Assembly (NCBI GenBank): GCA_003550305.1
Contig: QKYT01000126.1
Coordinates: 27,406-87,016 of the forward strand
DNA length: 59,611 nt
Direction: 5' to 3'
DNA from: Glomus cerebriforme
Lineage: Eukaryota > Glomeromycota > Glomeromycetes > Glomerales > Glomeraceae
Shown one piece after another: positions 11,694-24,162 of this stretch; within the stretch, counting starts at the first letter, position 1, and each line of letters opens with the position of its first letter. Position numbers and translations under genes: made by a program. The notes under the pieces were generated by a model, which had not been told where the DNA came from, did not search any database, and was given only the letters and a program-made list of their open reading frames with translations.

Positions 11694-14600
11694 TTATTCT
11701 TCTTCTTCATCATGATAACTAACTTTCCTCATTTCTGCCAATTTTCTTCTAGCATTGGTTAATTCCTTTTCGAGTTTTAATATTTCTACTTGTTGCTCCA
11801 TTTCAGTAACTTTGAATTCATATCTTGTTAATTTAGAATAATCAATTGCTTCCGATTCCTTCTCAAGCTGCTTCGCGGCAATAGTTTTCACGGCCTTAAC
11901 AAGAGCTTTACATGCTTCTGTAACTGCTCTGGATGCTGTCTCTAAGCGATCCTGTGTCTTTGACATAAAATCGGCTTTCACTCTAGAAGCTGCAACAAGT
12001 TGGGCTGTGGCTGCTGCTACCTCATTAGAAGCTACAACAAGTTGCTCAAGGCTATGAGTTTTATGAATAACACCATCCGCAGTCTCTATAAGAAGGTTAG
12101 TAGCTATTGCAATTGCTTTAGCAGCAGAGATAAGACCTTCAGTCCATCTATTGTTCTTTTTGTAAAAAGCGGCATGACTGCTTGTACCACGACCTTGCGC
12201 AACAATTTCTTGTTGCGAATCGGTAGCACACTTTATTAAATTTGCAATCGCATTTGTTACCGCCAATGCAGATTCCAGAATAGCATCATGAATATTCAAC
12301 TCGCTAGCAGTAAGTCCTGCATCACGAGGTTGTGACATCAAAGCTTGAATTCTTTCCGTAGCTGCTTTAATAGCTTGAGCAGCGTTTAACATTTCTTGTT
12401 CAACAAGATTACCTATTTCTCCATCAGCCTTTTTAGTAACATCTAAAGTATGTCTTAATAGACCTTCGGTTACTTTGGATACTTTTTGTAAAGCTGCCTG
12501 AACATCCATGTCACTCTGTAAAACTACACCAGACCTTTTGGAGGCAGGTAAATCATCAAGTTTAAAGGATTGAACATTCAAAAAGAACCTTTGTGACATA
12601 TTTGCAGCTATTTTAGCTGCTCCAACGATCTCTTCTGACGTTTCATCATCTTCGTCTGCTAAACGTGTAATACCCTTCGAATTTATCAATACATCTGCAA
12701 TTGCTTGTGAGAAATTAGTTGCGCTCTTAATTACTTCTGTGTGATCCTTTGTTCTGTTACTTTTCAAAAACTTTTGAAGAGCATAAGAAAATTCCGAACA
12801 TTCTGTCGTTGCCTTTTCAATCATTGATAATGTATATTCTGGTGTAGCATTTTGATTACCAGTTTGCATTGGTGATTCCAGCTCGTAAAGACTATCATCA
12901 ATCTTTTGTATACATGTTTGAAATATGCTATCTGTTAATGTATATTTACAAGTAGAAAATTTAAATGATTTTTATGAATATTATGAGCTTATATTGTAAT
13001 TATAAAAAAAAAAATAAAACAAATAAATACCAAGAATTTCATTCAAATCTTTAAGATGATCAAACACTAAATTATCAATTCTAGCCTGATATTTTTCGGA
13101 TTCTGTTGTTGACTATTTGAATTTATAATCATGGTTAGATAGGTTACTCTTAAACATTTTTAATTAAAAAAAAAAATATGAACCTGTTGCATTTCTGCTA
13201 CTAACGTCATACTTTGATCCATAGCTGATTGCATAATTGCTATTTCAACATCTTTTTCCTAATTCAAATTATTAGAAAAGTTAGTTTGAATCGGATTATA
13301 CCATAATTTGAGTATAGAGTAAGTCTAGTTATGAAATTCTTCAAATTAATTTTAGTAAACTTAAGCCAACCTGAGTGATGCGTTCAATTTCATTTTTCTT
13401 TTCTTCTAATTGTTTCAGTAAATTATCCACAAATGATTGTTTTGACTATAGTTAAAAAAAAAAAAAAAAATTTAATAAATAGTAGTAAATAAAATAAAAT
13501 AAAATATATATAATTTGATCATTAAATACCCTTAATGAATCCTCCAGTTCTTGCTTCTCCTTATTAAATTTGGACGTTAATGAGCTAATTTCACTAGTCT
13601 TTGATCTGGAAAGTTCTTCAACTCTAGCATTAGCCTCGTTAAGATCTCGCTTGGCCCTTTCTAAATCCTCACGTTGACTCTAAGAACACAAATTATAATA
13701 TACAGGTTAACAATGAATAAGACTTACATAAAGATAAAATTTCAGTGTTATTTACAAAGTGAATTACTAATTCACTTATAATATTGGAAGTATCAAAGTA
13801 CGTGATTTTCCTTTAGTAAGGAACGTGGATTTCCCTTAATTCTCAAAACACGCATTTTATAACACTTCCTCTTTGATTTGGTTTATTAACCACTCTAATC
13901 ACATTTGGATCGGATTTGTTATGAATTTTCACTACTATTCAGGTTGAAAATTACATAAGAAACCTTATTACAAAGCAACCCAAATGAATTTAGATGAAGA
14001 TACTCATATTTGGTGAAATCTTAAAAGATATTTACACTTTTTAGTCTATCTAATTCATGTCGAGAACGATCTCGTTCTCTAATCATATCTGCTAATTCCA
14101 AGTTCTTAGCACGCATATCTCTTTCCATTCTTTCCATTTTGTCAATAGCTTCCTGCGCTGAATTTGCTTTGAGTTGTGCGGCCTTAAACTTATTAATTAG
14201 TTCAAGATGCTCTTGGCGAAGTTGAGAATATAACTTCGCCAAGGCTTCATATTTATTTTTCCACATTAATAATTGGTCTAAAAATAAATTAAAATTATGA
14301 ATATCTTAAAACATACGTCATCTAGCATTATCTTTAACATTATAACTTACCTTGTAAATTCTTCATCATTTCATCCTTGGATTTTAATTGTTGTTGAGCA
14401 TTAATATTAAGCTGACTCATTTCATTTTCAAGAGCTTTAACCCTCTAAAACAAATTTATTCGAGTAAAAATATTATATTAATCTTTATGATCGAATGCCT
14501 ATGTATTAAATATCAAAATAACGGATTATTCAAAGTACCCTGTCATATTGTTCTAACATCATTTGACCACGTTCCACATTGTTCCTCATATTTAACAATT

Positions 14601-16162
14601 CTCTTTCCAATTCAGCTACTCTTCCCTGTGCCTGCCTCTGCATTTGTTCCCTCATTAATTGTTCCCTAGCTACCCTTTCTCGCTCTTGCTGCATGCGTTG
14701 TTGTTCTTCCAATTCTCTTTGTCTTTGAAGTTCCATCATGCGTTGAGATTGAAGTTCCATTTCACGTTGTTGTGCAAGTTGTCTCTGTTGTTCTTCATAT
14801 TGTAATCTCTGCCTTTCTAACTCTTGCTGTCTCTGTGCCTCATTTTCCTTCCAAAATTCTGTTATTGGTTCTGGTTCTGAATGCGAAGAAGGTGCAGGTG
14901 ATTTAGGTTTAGGTAAATTTGGAGCAGCACCATCAATCAAACTTGGTGGATCCTTTGATTTATAATATAATTAGTATAAAATTATAATAAATATTTATAT
15001 AAAATAATCACAAAATAAACCTACCTGGGGTAATTTAGGCACAGCAATTAAACTTGTCAAATATTTTAGATTAGAACATTCATAATAAAATTTAATTAAT
15101 CCATAATGTTGCCCATTGTAACGAGTCCTAAGGGGCATTAAAGCATCGATAGCATCTGTACGACGATGCATAGCACGAAGCATACTAGTTAAAAATTTAT
15201 ATATGCCATAACTTTCTTCAACTAATGGTACAAGAGCAGCAATGCGACATTCATTACTGGATGATTGACGAAAATGGGCAAATACTAATTTTTGGAATTG
15301 ATCGATTTTATCTTGTAAATTCATCAATTCACTAATTGTTTCGTATCTACAAATTATTAAAAAAAAAAAATTAACATATCTAAATCTACAAGGGTTTGAA
15401 TAACAGAAGGTAACATACCCTTCATTAGGATCATCCACATTCTTCAGACTAATATAATCTTCATAATCAAAATTTCCATTAAATTCTGGATGGTGTCTGT
15501 GATAAGCTAATTTTGCTCTAAGAAAATCAACATATTCTCTAATGAGAGTGCCGTAACCTATTTTTGATGAATTATATTTATAAAGTTATTGGATATAATA
15601 ATTATTTTATTGGATTTTAATCATTTTAATAACTCACCTCGGTTGCCGTCTCCAACAACAGAACGAGCACATGTATCAAGCCAATTTATTTGATTCTGTG
15701 CTTCTTTTAATGTCTAAATTGATTTCAATCGATTCAATCGATTCAATTAATTTATCGTATAAAAAAACAATTTTAATGCATATTTTAATTACAAACTCAT
15801 AGATACTTACAGTTGGATGACCACCTCGAATAATTTTATGTACAGTGATTAATGCTTTAAATGTCTGTATCTCATCGGCAAGTATAGGAGCTACTTTTAG
15901 TCCAGTCCAAATCGATTCTGAAGTGTGATAGTCCCATGTATATACTATACATTCTATAATGTAAAGTAATTAGGATAAGTATAGAATGGATAAAATAACA
16001 ACTAAAAAAAATTGTAAAAATTAAAGGTTCAAACTTCTCACTTCTAACATGTTTCTGTTTTGGCGCAGTTTCGTCTGGGCTAGTTGCTTTTTTGATATTG
16101 AGTGCAAGGTCATGCTCAGCTTTTTCGCGATCAACAGGTCGGGAAGGATAATGAGTTTCCAT
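11694..16162 (-). CDS. SLA2: Sla2/End4/HIP1R-type endocytic adaptor (ANTH + coiled coil + I/LWEQ)
   Basis: Links PI(4,5)P2 and clathrin at endocytic sites to actin. Hand-built model of 13 exons (high to low): 16162-16042, 15953-15811, 15713-15638, 15557-15419, 15346-15025, 14952-14539, 14444-14351, 14277-14036, 13679-13530, 13445-13371, 13258-13184, 13112-13031, 12931-11694. All junctions are GT-AG and phases agree, giving 1056 residues, the usual family size. The ANTH domain (about 10-275) includes APKQKHVR, CIVYTWDYH and ESYGIYKFLTSMLRAMHR, all close to yeast Sla2. A Pro-rich linker follows at about 268-300, then a Gln/Glu/Arg-rich coiled coil (about 300-640), then the helical I/LWEQ (THATCH) actin-binding domain (about 700-1000) with an acidic C-terminal helix ending DEEEE. 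Introns are short. It is divergent from RNPC3 over 300 bp. In many ascomycetes SLA2 borders the mating-type locus, notable given the HMG genes here. Confidence 0.95.
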
Positions 16163-16462
16163 GTTATTTGTGCTAAAAGTTTTTTTTTTTTTAAATGTAT
16201 TTATACAACGAATCTAATTTTTATAATGAATAAAGCATTGTCAATATTAATCGGGCACGTCCCACCGTCATCGAAATAGTAAAACCAGCCAATTATCTTG
16301 GCAAGTACAGGCCAAGGGTCACGTATATAAACGTATATATATATTTGGCTAGTTCGAAGAACTTCGATAATCAATGACGTAAGAGTAAATTTTTTGTTAT
16401 TAATGTGAATTTTTTTCTCACTTCACACTCTTCCTTTTTTAATTTGTGGAATTGTGGAAAAA
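16163..16462. promoter_or_regulatory. Shared 300-bp divergent promoter of SLA2 and RNPC3
   Basis: The start codons of SLA2 (minus, 16162) and RNPC3 (plus, 16463) are separated by exactly 300 bases. The interval contains a T-run at 16180-16192 (an A-run just upstream of the SLA2 start on its coding strand), a TATATAAACGTATATATATA-like stretch near 16324-16343, and a pyrimidine-rich segment ahead of RNPC3. A CTTTTAG on the SLA2 strand just before its ATG could be a 5' UTR splice acceptor. No defined factor site is recognised. Confidence 0.6.
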
Positions 16463-18391
16463 ATGAATCCACCACCAGCACTTTCAATTAATAAGGACGT
16501 TCAGTTTCTTGAGCAGGTAACCAATAAGTTAAAACGCATCATTGTTGTTATTATAACTTTAACATTTTTTTCTTTTTACAGGAAACGACCACACTTCTCG
16601 TAAAAAATTTACCCGACCTATCTGAGTCAGACCGACTTGATTTTCTTAAGCATTTTGGTCCACAAGAAGTTCGTCTTGGAACTTCAAAATCAATGGTATA
16701 ATGATTAATTCATTTATATAGCGAAATAAAAAATATCTGCTAACATTTCTTTCTAATTTAATAATAACAGAAAAATTCTGCATTCTTGGATTTTCCAGAT
16801 CGTTTATCAGCAACGAATGCGTTTTCCAAGATACAAGAATTAGGAGATATAGGAGGAAAAAAAATTCGTGTAGAGTATGCATTGCCGAGTACGGAGGCAT
16901 TGCAAAAAAAAGGTAATCCAAAAATCGGAGGAAATTCTGGAGATAATACTAATGAAAATAGGCAAGATGATTTGGGGTCATTACAGCCACCTCCACCACC
17001 TCCTCCATTTCCACCACCACCAAGCTTCACTGCTGAACCAATTGCACCTTCGTTAGGGTAACAACTACATCTTTTTTTTTATTTAATACTGGGTTCAAAA
17101 CCCTTATGTTTTTTTTTAATTTAAATACGCGTTAATCCTGATTTATTATATAGGATTAATTATCCAGCACCTCCCACACTTCATTATCGTTATCCACCTC
17201 CAACTGTAGAAATTTTATATAACATTATGAATGCTATTGCGGCTGTACCCAAATTATATACCCAAGTTTTGCATCTAATGAATAAAATGAATTTACCACC
17301 ACCATTTGGACCCATATTACCTGAATCGATACCAACGATGGTAATTATTAATGTGGCCTATTTACTTTTTTTTGTGTTAATTAAATCGCTTTATATATGG
17401 TAATTGTAATTTATTTAAATAAAATAGCTTCAACAACACCAGATGGATAATCAAGGTACCAATGGAAGTCTTAAAAAGAAACGCAGGAAGAGAGATGAAT
17501 TATTGTCGGACGATGAATCTGAAATTGACAGTGAATCTGAAGAGGAACAAATTAAGACAGGCCCGATAAAGAAACCTAGAACAACAGAAATACTTCCTGG
17601 AGCTGTCCCACTTATCCCTGCCACTTCTTATATGAATCCTACGTTAATCGGACCTCCTGTTGAGCCAATGACTTCTGAATCGATCATATCTAGTGCTGCA
17701 CCACAATTACCTTCGTCGCCAGCACAGTTCCCTTCAACTTTGAAAATTGATCCCCATACCAATTCGATCTCAAATGAAGTCAAGTCAGAGGAAACTGAAT
17801 CAATCGAACAAGCAGAATCCCCAACAAAATGGATAACATTGGAAGAGCTCAATAGTAATAAGATGTCGATAGAAGGTATGTTAATTAATTAATTTACATT
17901 ACTTTCACTCTTTGGATATTTAATTCTAAACTTAAGGCTTCTTTCGGATATTTTAAAGAGTTAAACAAGATATCTGCAATGAAAAATTACGAACCTGGAC
18001 AACCAAAGTCAAGTTTATATATAAAGAATTTGGCACCAAAAAAGGTGAAGAAGGAAGATTTAGAATATCTTTTTGGCAGATATTTCCAAACAAAAAGGTA
18101 TTTAATTATTTTATATTACGTTTATTGTAAACTATCAAGTGCTGAAAATATTTCATATTTTAAGTCAAATGGATATTCGATTACACCCAAGAGGACAAGC
18201 GTTCGTAATATTTCCGAATGTAGAAATGGCGACCCAAGCTTTAAACGATGTTCATGGCTATATTTTACATAATAAACCTATGGTTATTGTGAGTTTTTTT
18301 TTTATTTAGGAATTTTATCGTATATCATTATATTTTCTTATTAATAATACATATGTATTTTTTTTAGCAATTCAGTAATAAAGTTTCCTGA
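16463..18391 (+). CDS. RNPC3: U11/U12-65K (RNPC3-type) minor-spliceosome protein
   Basis: In other eukaryotes U11/U12-65K bridges the U11/U12 di-snRNP that recognises U12-type introns: it binds U11-59K through its N-terminal half and U12 snRNA through RRM2. Eight exons: 16463-16516, 16582-16695, 16771-17057, 17154-17340, 17428-17875, 17959-18097, 18165-18288, 18368-18391; 458 residues, phases consistent. RRM1 (about 20-95) has RNP2-like TLLVKNLP and RNP1-like KNSAFLDF. A Pro-rich linker follows. Residues 185-203 read KLYTQVLHLMNKMNLPPPF, nearly the conserved 65K signature. An acidic/Lys stretch comes next, then RRM2 (about 382-455) introduced by NYEPGQPKSSLYIKNL with RNP1 GQAFVIF and a short tail. 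The NYEPG-lead-in and LHLMNKMNLPPP block make the assignment specific rather than generic RRM. Confidence 0.92.
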
Positions 18392-19225
18392 CATCCGTAT
18401 CGTGAACCAATGAAACTCAATCTCATTATGAATATGAGATTCGTTTTTTAAAATAATAAAATGATAATTGAAATTTGTTAGGCTCAAAGTTCCTGTTTAT
18501 ACAAAAATAATGGATAATGAATCAATAATACCTTTTCACAAAAAATTCTAATTAAATAGACGCGCCTCATATGATAGATTAGTTGATAATTAGATGAACT
18601 AACTTTAAATGGCATAAGATAATATGAACAGTTAACCAAATTCTGAAAACTTCCACAACTGTGTTATCTGCTTCCGGTGTTATTAATGCTGAAAAAAATA
18701 CATTTGAGATATCGAGATAATCAAGGTTTTTGAAATAAATCTATTACGTATCAAACGGTTCTTTGTCTGTTGCGTAGCCGATCACTTCATAACAAAAGAC
18801 TCTATTTTTCATTTATCTGGGCTACGACTATTTTTTTTTATCTCAAAAATCCATGCATATTAATGTAATAAGAAATTTTGATACAGATACCTTTATCTTT
18901 TTTCGGCCTTGTCCGATTATTTCTGCGATAAAAATCGAAGTATTTATTGATATGATCAGCATTAAGTGTGAACTGTTATTAAACTCGAAAAGTTTAAGAA
19001 ACTTAAAGATGAAAGGTAAGATAAGTGAGTCGTAATAAACTAATGTCATCACAATGAACGCAACTTGACTGTTGTTTCGCTCGTCTTTCAAATTTTAACC
19101 AGTATTGTATTTAATAAATCTAACAGTTGTAAACGAGCAAGGTGATTTTTCTGATGTAAGATTTGATTTGACTTAAAATTGTTGGATGTGTTTTAAAACC
19201 TTTTTCACTTGATCTTATTTCAGGA

Positions 19226-19377
19226 AAATCTTTGAAGTCAATATTGATCAATTTGTCGATGAAATATTACAAAATGAGCGGACCGAATGATGAAATACAT
19301 CTACTGAATCATGAAGTGAAGAGAGTACATTTTTCTGCGGATGCTTGGTACACTACTTCAGATATGTCATTCATATA
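19226..19377 (+). pseudogene. Exon-like fragment of unknown protein
   Basis: Behind an acceptor-like ATTTCAG (19218-19224) lies an open frame of about 50 codons ending in TAA. It contains the peptide segments KSLKSILINLSMKYYKMSG and HEVKRVHFSADAWYTTSD. A strong donor-like GGTAAGATAAG occurs upstream at 19015 and further acceptor-like signals lie between. I could not join these into a frame without a stop. I do not recognise the family. It is probably a relic. Confidence 0.25.
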
Positions 19378-20303
19378 ATCCATCTCGAATCTATTAACGG
19401 TTGTGTTTATAGAATGGTCAATGGTGATAGATAAAGCATTGGTCCTTTTGATTTGATCAATTACCACGTTTTTATTTTTCGCCTAAATGGACAAATTACT
19501 TTATGATTGTTATAATTGTCTTATAAATATCAATAGGGTGACTAGGGACCATTCTGACTCAAAACTAAGGATATCAATGGAAAAACTTGAATATATAATA
19601 GAAATTTATTATATGAAGGAAAATATACTGTAGCTGTGAAAATGGCAAGAAAGCAAATTATTATCTTATATAATAATATATGACGTTTCATATACATTTT
19701 TATAATATGCGCTCTCAACGAAACTCCTAAACTTTTCATTCTCGATACTTTTTTCTCGTTCTATCACTAAAAGAAGTAATGGTGATTTCTTAATTGTTAT
19801 GAGAAGAATACCTTTGCCAGTATTACACATTACTGAAAATTAATATAACTATTATAAAAATAGTAGCAGAAAATGGTTAATAGATGATTCTGTATCCTTC
19901 ACACTGATGAGTCATATGATCCAAATACAAAAATATTATACTCGCATTCCAGTACTAGAACTTGCATGTCAGTCAATTGCAACTTCTTATTACAAAAAAA
20001 AAATCTTTAGAATTTTTGGTAATTCTATTTTGGACCTTCGAAACCAATTTGGTAATCTGCAAATTTCTCAAGGAACAACAAAATTTTAATACTGTTGTAA
20101 TGAATTAATGAATTCATAACTAATATTTGCTTTATCTATTTTGATTATCTCTAGGATTTAGATAATATCAGCATGGTCGATTTACTGTATATTGCAATGT
20201 ATCTTAAATACCTTTTACATTTGTGGATATTGTAATAAAATATCAAAGGGAAATCCGTATCTTAATTTTGGAATTGCATCCTCATCGTATGTAACCAACA
20301 ACT

Positions 20304-20478
20304 TACAGTCAAAAAGAACCTCTTTATGATGAACTCTGGATACCGAACTCAAATTTTTAAATTTTATTAATAGTTCGTTATAAAAAGTGGATGGTTCATA
20401 TAGAAAACATAGTAATTTATATAACGAACTTTTTTTTCTAATGGAACCATCAATTCGTTATAGAGAGTGTTGACTGTA
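20304..20478. mobile_element. Mariner/Tc1-like miniature inverted-repeat element
   Basis: The left end begins TACAGTCAAAAAGAACCTCT and the right end, read inward on the other strand, begins TACAGTCAACACTCTCTATA followed by ACGAA. The shared TACAGTCAA...CTCT.TAT...GAA pattern and TA at both borders fit the terminal inverted repeats of Tc1/mariner/pogo-class elements. The interior has two further partial copies of a TTCGTTATA / TATAACGAA motif in inverted orientation. At about 175 bp it cannot encode a transposase, so it would be a non-autonomous MITE. Terminal repeats are imperfect, suggesting age. Confidence 0.5.
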
Positions 20479-23400
20479 TAGGAAGGGGTCCTTTCAAAGC
20501 AGTAGATCAAGATAATGATTCTTCATCATTGGGTCTATCAACTTTTCTATCAGATCCATCATCAGATCCATCATCAAATCCGTCAACAAACCCAACAACT
20601 TCCACATCAACTATATATTTTACAAAGGACATCAAGGGACATAAACCTCTAAGGAAAGTCATAATTGGTTTGTGGCATTTAAAACTTACAATTATCATTA
20701 TTTATTATGGTAAAGAATGTCCGAATATTAACAAGTCATTCGGAGATGCATATTTAATTTGTTGGAATCAATGACATTCATAAAACTTTTCGAGAAGGAT
20801 ATATTGGCCAAGTGAATTATTGAACTTTGGGGAATTATGTTGGATAAAAGATCTCAATGTCATATTAAAGCTAATGTTAAGATATATATTTGAAAGTTGA
20901 TCACCATCTGAGAGTGTAAAACCGGGATCTGTGGTTCCAATCTTACTGACTCAAAAATAACATTTCAAAATGCATCAATATACTATAGATGCTCACAATA
21001 GGCCGATTCATCGTGTTGATTTATAAGTGTAGTGATCAGCAGACCATATGCAGATGATCAATTTGTAGGCAAAATGGAGCAATTATTTTAAAGAAGACTT
21101 ATACTTACTCTAAAGCTTTCATATCATGTTGCAATGGACGGTTTAGCATCACTTAACATCGGGTAGTATTCATTTGGCTTTGTCTTACTTTAATTCTATT
21201 TTTAAATTTTCAATTTCACATACAATATTATTGCCGATTTTATAATAAACCATCAAATTTATGATTATAACATAGAATCACAATATTATTAATTGTTATT
21301 ACAATTCAAAATGTAATAAATGAACTTGCATGGAAAGGAAAATTTTTATTGTTACAGTACCACTATCCTCTGATCCTATCAAATTTTGTTTAATATGAGC
21401 CCAGACAGTTAATTTAATACCAATTTGAATCAAGTCTGTGAAAAAAGATTAGTGAATTACTTCAACAACTAATAAATCCCTAATAAAAAGGTAAGCTAGT
21501 TTCCACCAACTTAAAATTCTTCGATCACGTGCAAATGCATAACTGCTGCTTAAAAGTCACTAAATTCCATGTCACGTGAACTATGAATAAATAAATTTTT
21601 TTTGGCGGGTAGTTGGATGCACCATGCACGTGTTGCACGGATGATTACGAACCCATTCAAATTGATATACATATTATATATTAATATATTGCATTAAAAC
21701 TGAAACAAATTAGAACTTTCCTGTTTCGTCATATGAATTAACAGTTAAGGTTCAAGTTTAAGGTATATTTGTTGCTGATGAAGTGATGTAAGGTATCATT
21801 TCAATAAATGTTATATATGAATAGCCATTTTTTGATGGAGTCAGAGCTCAAAGAACGAATTCTAGACGGTTTAACAATTTACATGAAATTATATTAATAA
21901 GCGCTTTTTACTCAAAAGGAACTTACATGAAATAAATTTACCTAATGACATGAATTTGTTGGTGAATTAGAAGATTCTGAAAATTGAAGCCCACTTTTGA
22001 TTACATCTTAATGATCAACAAAACTTTGGAAGTGGTCCTACATTATTCGAGGATACACAAGGATGACAGATAAGAATTACGAAATCATGGTCCAACGGAT
22101 ATGCAATTTGCAAGTAAGATTTCGTAATAATACGCGTTGGTGACTCAGCAATTTAATGAATTTATGTGCTCCTTATATTTTTGCTCGGATAAATCAGTAT
22201 CCGGATGTTTGTTGGTACATAGAAAGTACCAGAATAGTTACTTGAAATTAAAATTTAAATAGTATGATGATATTTTAATAATATTATATTATTTTCACAG
22301 GGAAATATGCATAAAGATTAGTTTATAAATGATTTTCCTGTTTATCTCCAAATAAATAAAAAAAAACGCGATTGAGAATGATCTTTCTTCAACTGTCTCT
22401 TATATTTACACTCGGCGTATAAGTTTTTCGGCAAAATGGTAAATGCTATAACTAAAAGTTGTGTCGTTAATGTATAAATAAATAAAGATGCTATACTCCT
22501 TATATTATATGTATATATTTTTTGGTGTAAAGAACTCACAAATGTTGATCCTATTTCATGACAATGATCTTTAACTTCAAAACATTCGCGATTATTGACG
22601 TTTACCTTTTTAAAAACAATCTTATTGAGATTTGAAGTTGAGGCTGTTAATTCTTAAGACAATATGTATAATTATAGATGTTAAATAGGTCCTTAAAAGG
22701 GAATGATTTTTTTTTGGTCCAACTTCGATAAATGATCGTAATATGAACTGATGGTCGGAGTTTAGAACAATATACTATATGACAATCAAGTAAATTTCAA
22801 ATGATCATTAAAAATGTTTTTCTTTTTGGAAATAATAAATTGTAATATTTGTTGATATAATATGTAGAGTTTTTCATTTTCATTGTCTCCGAAACATCAT
22901 TATATAAACCTGTTCAAAGTACATGCATATGCTTCACTAATATCTAAGTAAGGGAATTCGTTGTTATCTATTAATAAATTCTAAAGTAATATCACTTGAA
23001 AAAATGAATTTATGGTATTTTGTTTGTTTTTCTTAAAAATACGTGACGTAACAAAGAAAATTCCGGAATAAACGGGATTTCCGACGGTCCTTTAAAAAAT
23101 GAGATTCAATATATAATCTAATGCTCGCAAGCAAAATATTATAAATATTTTTTTTTAAAACAAATAACTGATTCTGAGATGCCGAATAAATTCTAGAACA
23201 CGTGCTTTTATATTTTTTATATTCTTTCAATAGCCAGGGAACGAATGATTATTTGTTTGTTTGTTTGTTAATGCTCAAATTGTTTTCATTGACGTAAAAA
23301 AAAAAAATAATAAAAAAAAAAGTAGAACAAAGAGGAACTATCAAATTTAGAATACTATCAATCTTTGCTTCGAGATATCTTATTCCAGATAGTTGTTTTA

Positions 23401-24162
23401 TCCTGATGATGATCGCAACAAATTTTTTTTTATATCTTTTTTAGGATAAATATCGGCGGTGGTCGCGTTGTGGGGGTATGATTGTATTATAGAAAAGAAG
23501 CTTAGGATTCCATCCCGAAAAATTCAAGTCGCACAATTCAAAGAATGGAATGGATCAGTTCTGAAATGTTGCACCAAAAACTTTCTTAGAGAATTAAGGT
23601 TCGCCCCGTAAGAACTCCCGTAAGTAAGCGGACTTTTTTTTTCACGACCGTTAATTTAATTTGTCAATTGTCTTGATTCACAACCAGTAAATCGATTTCT
23701 TAATTCAGTTTATTAATAGTCGAAAATGCACGGAGGAGTCACGGAGGTCACACATTTTCCAACTCACGCACCAATCCATGCTTTCGCATAGTAAATCTTT
23801 CACAAAGACAATGAAAAATCCTCAAGAATGTATCCAAAAAAATTTGTACTTGGTTTAATTACCATCTTTAGATCCTGTGATCATGTAAGATATCAAATTA
23901 TATATCAATTGAATTTTCCGTAACTTACTCCACTTACCTCCTCTCCTAAGTTTTTTTTTTTTTTTTTATTATTTATTTTTAATTATTTACTATTCCTTTC
24001 TTTAATTTTTTTTCTTCATGTTACTCTTGCAGACAATAAGGAGACGAGGTGAAGGAAGAAAACTCTGAAAGAGATATAATCAAAATTATAAAAAAAAAAT
24101 CCTTTTTCACCCGTTGTAAAAACATATTAAGAAATAAATTGTTCAATTTGAATTCCTCCATT

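Larger units (their letters stand above)
18392..24162. other. 5.8-kb spacer of decayed sequence
   Basis: No complete gene is supportable. The interval is somewhat less homopolymeric than other spacers and has scattered short frames with frequent stops, as expected of old decayed elements. It contains the mini-element at 20304-20478, a short repeated GATCCATCATCA motif at about 20552-20578, an exon-like fragment at 19226-19377, and a long T-run (about 23951-23967) ahead of the receptor gene. Confidence 0.5.

Noticed and set aside
12000..12239. 79-codon frame opposite SLA2
   Set aside because: Antisense shadow of the I/LWEQ exon.
14995..15438. Frame starting MDDPNEGYVTF as a separate small gene
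   Set aside because: It reads through an intron (15347-15418) of SLA2; both ends are ANTH-domain exons of that gene.
20529..20774. 81-codon frame with a Ser-Asp-Pro repeat
   Set aside because: The repeat comes from a short GATCCATCATCA tandem; the rest has no recognisable domain and lies in decayed DNA beside the mini-element.
23440..23530. GC-richer patch (GGCGGTGGTCGCG...) as a possible tRNA
   Set aside because: No B-box GGTTCRANTCC and no cloverleaf that closes; no acceptor-stem pairing found.
24049..24162. Upstream extension of the receptor gene
   Set aside because: The frame before 24163 has no ATG and begins right after a stop, so the start was placed at 24163.
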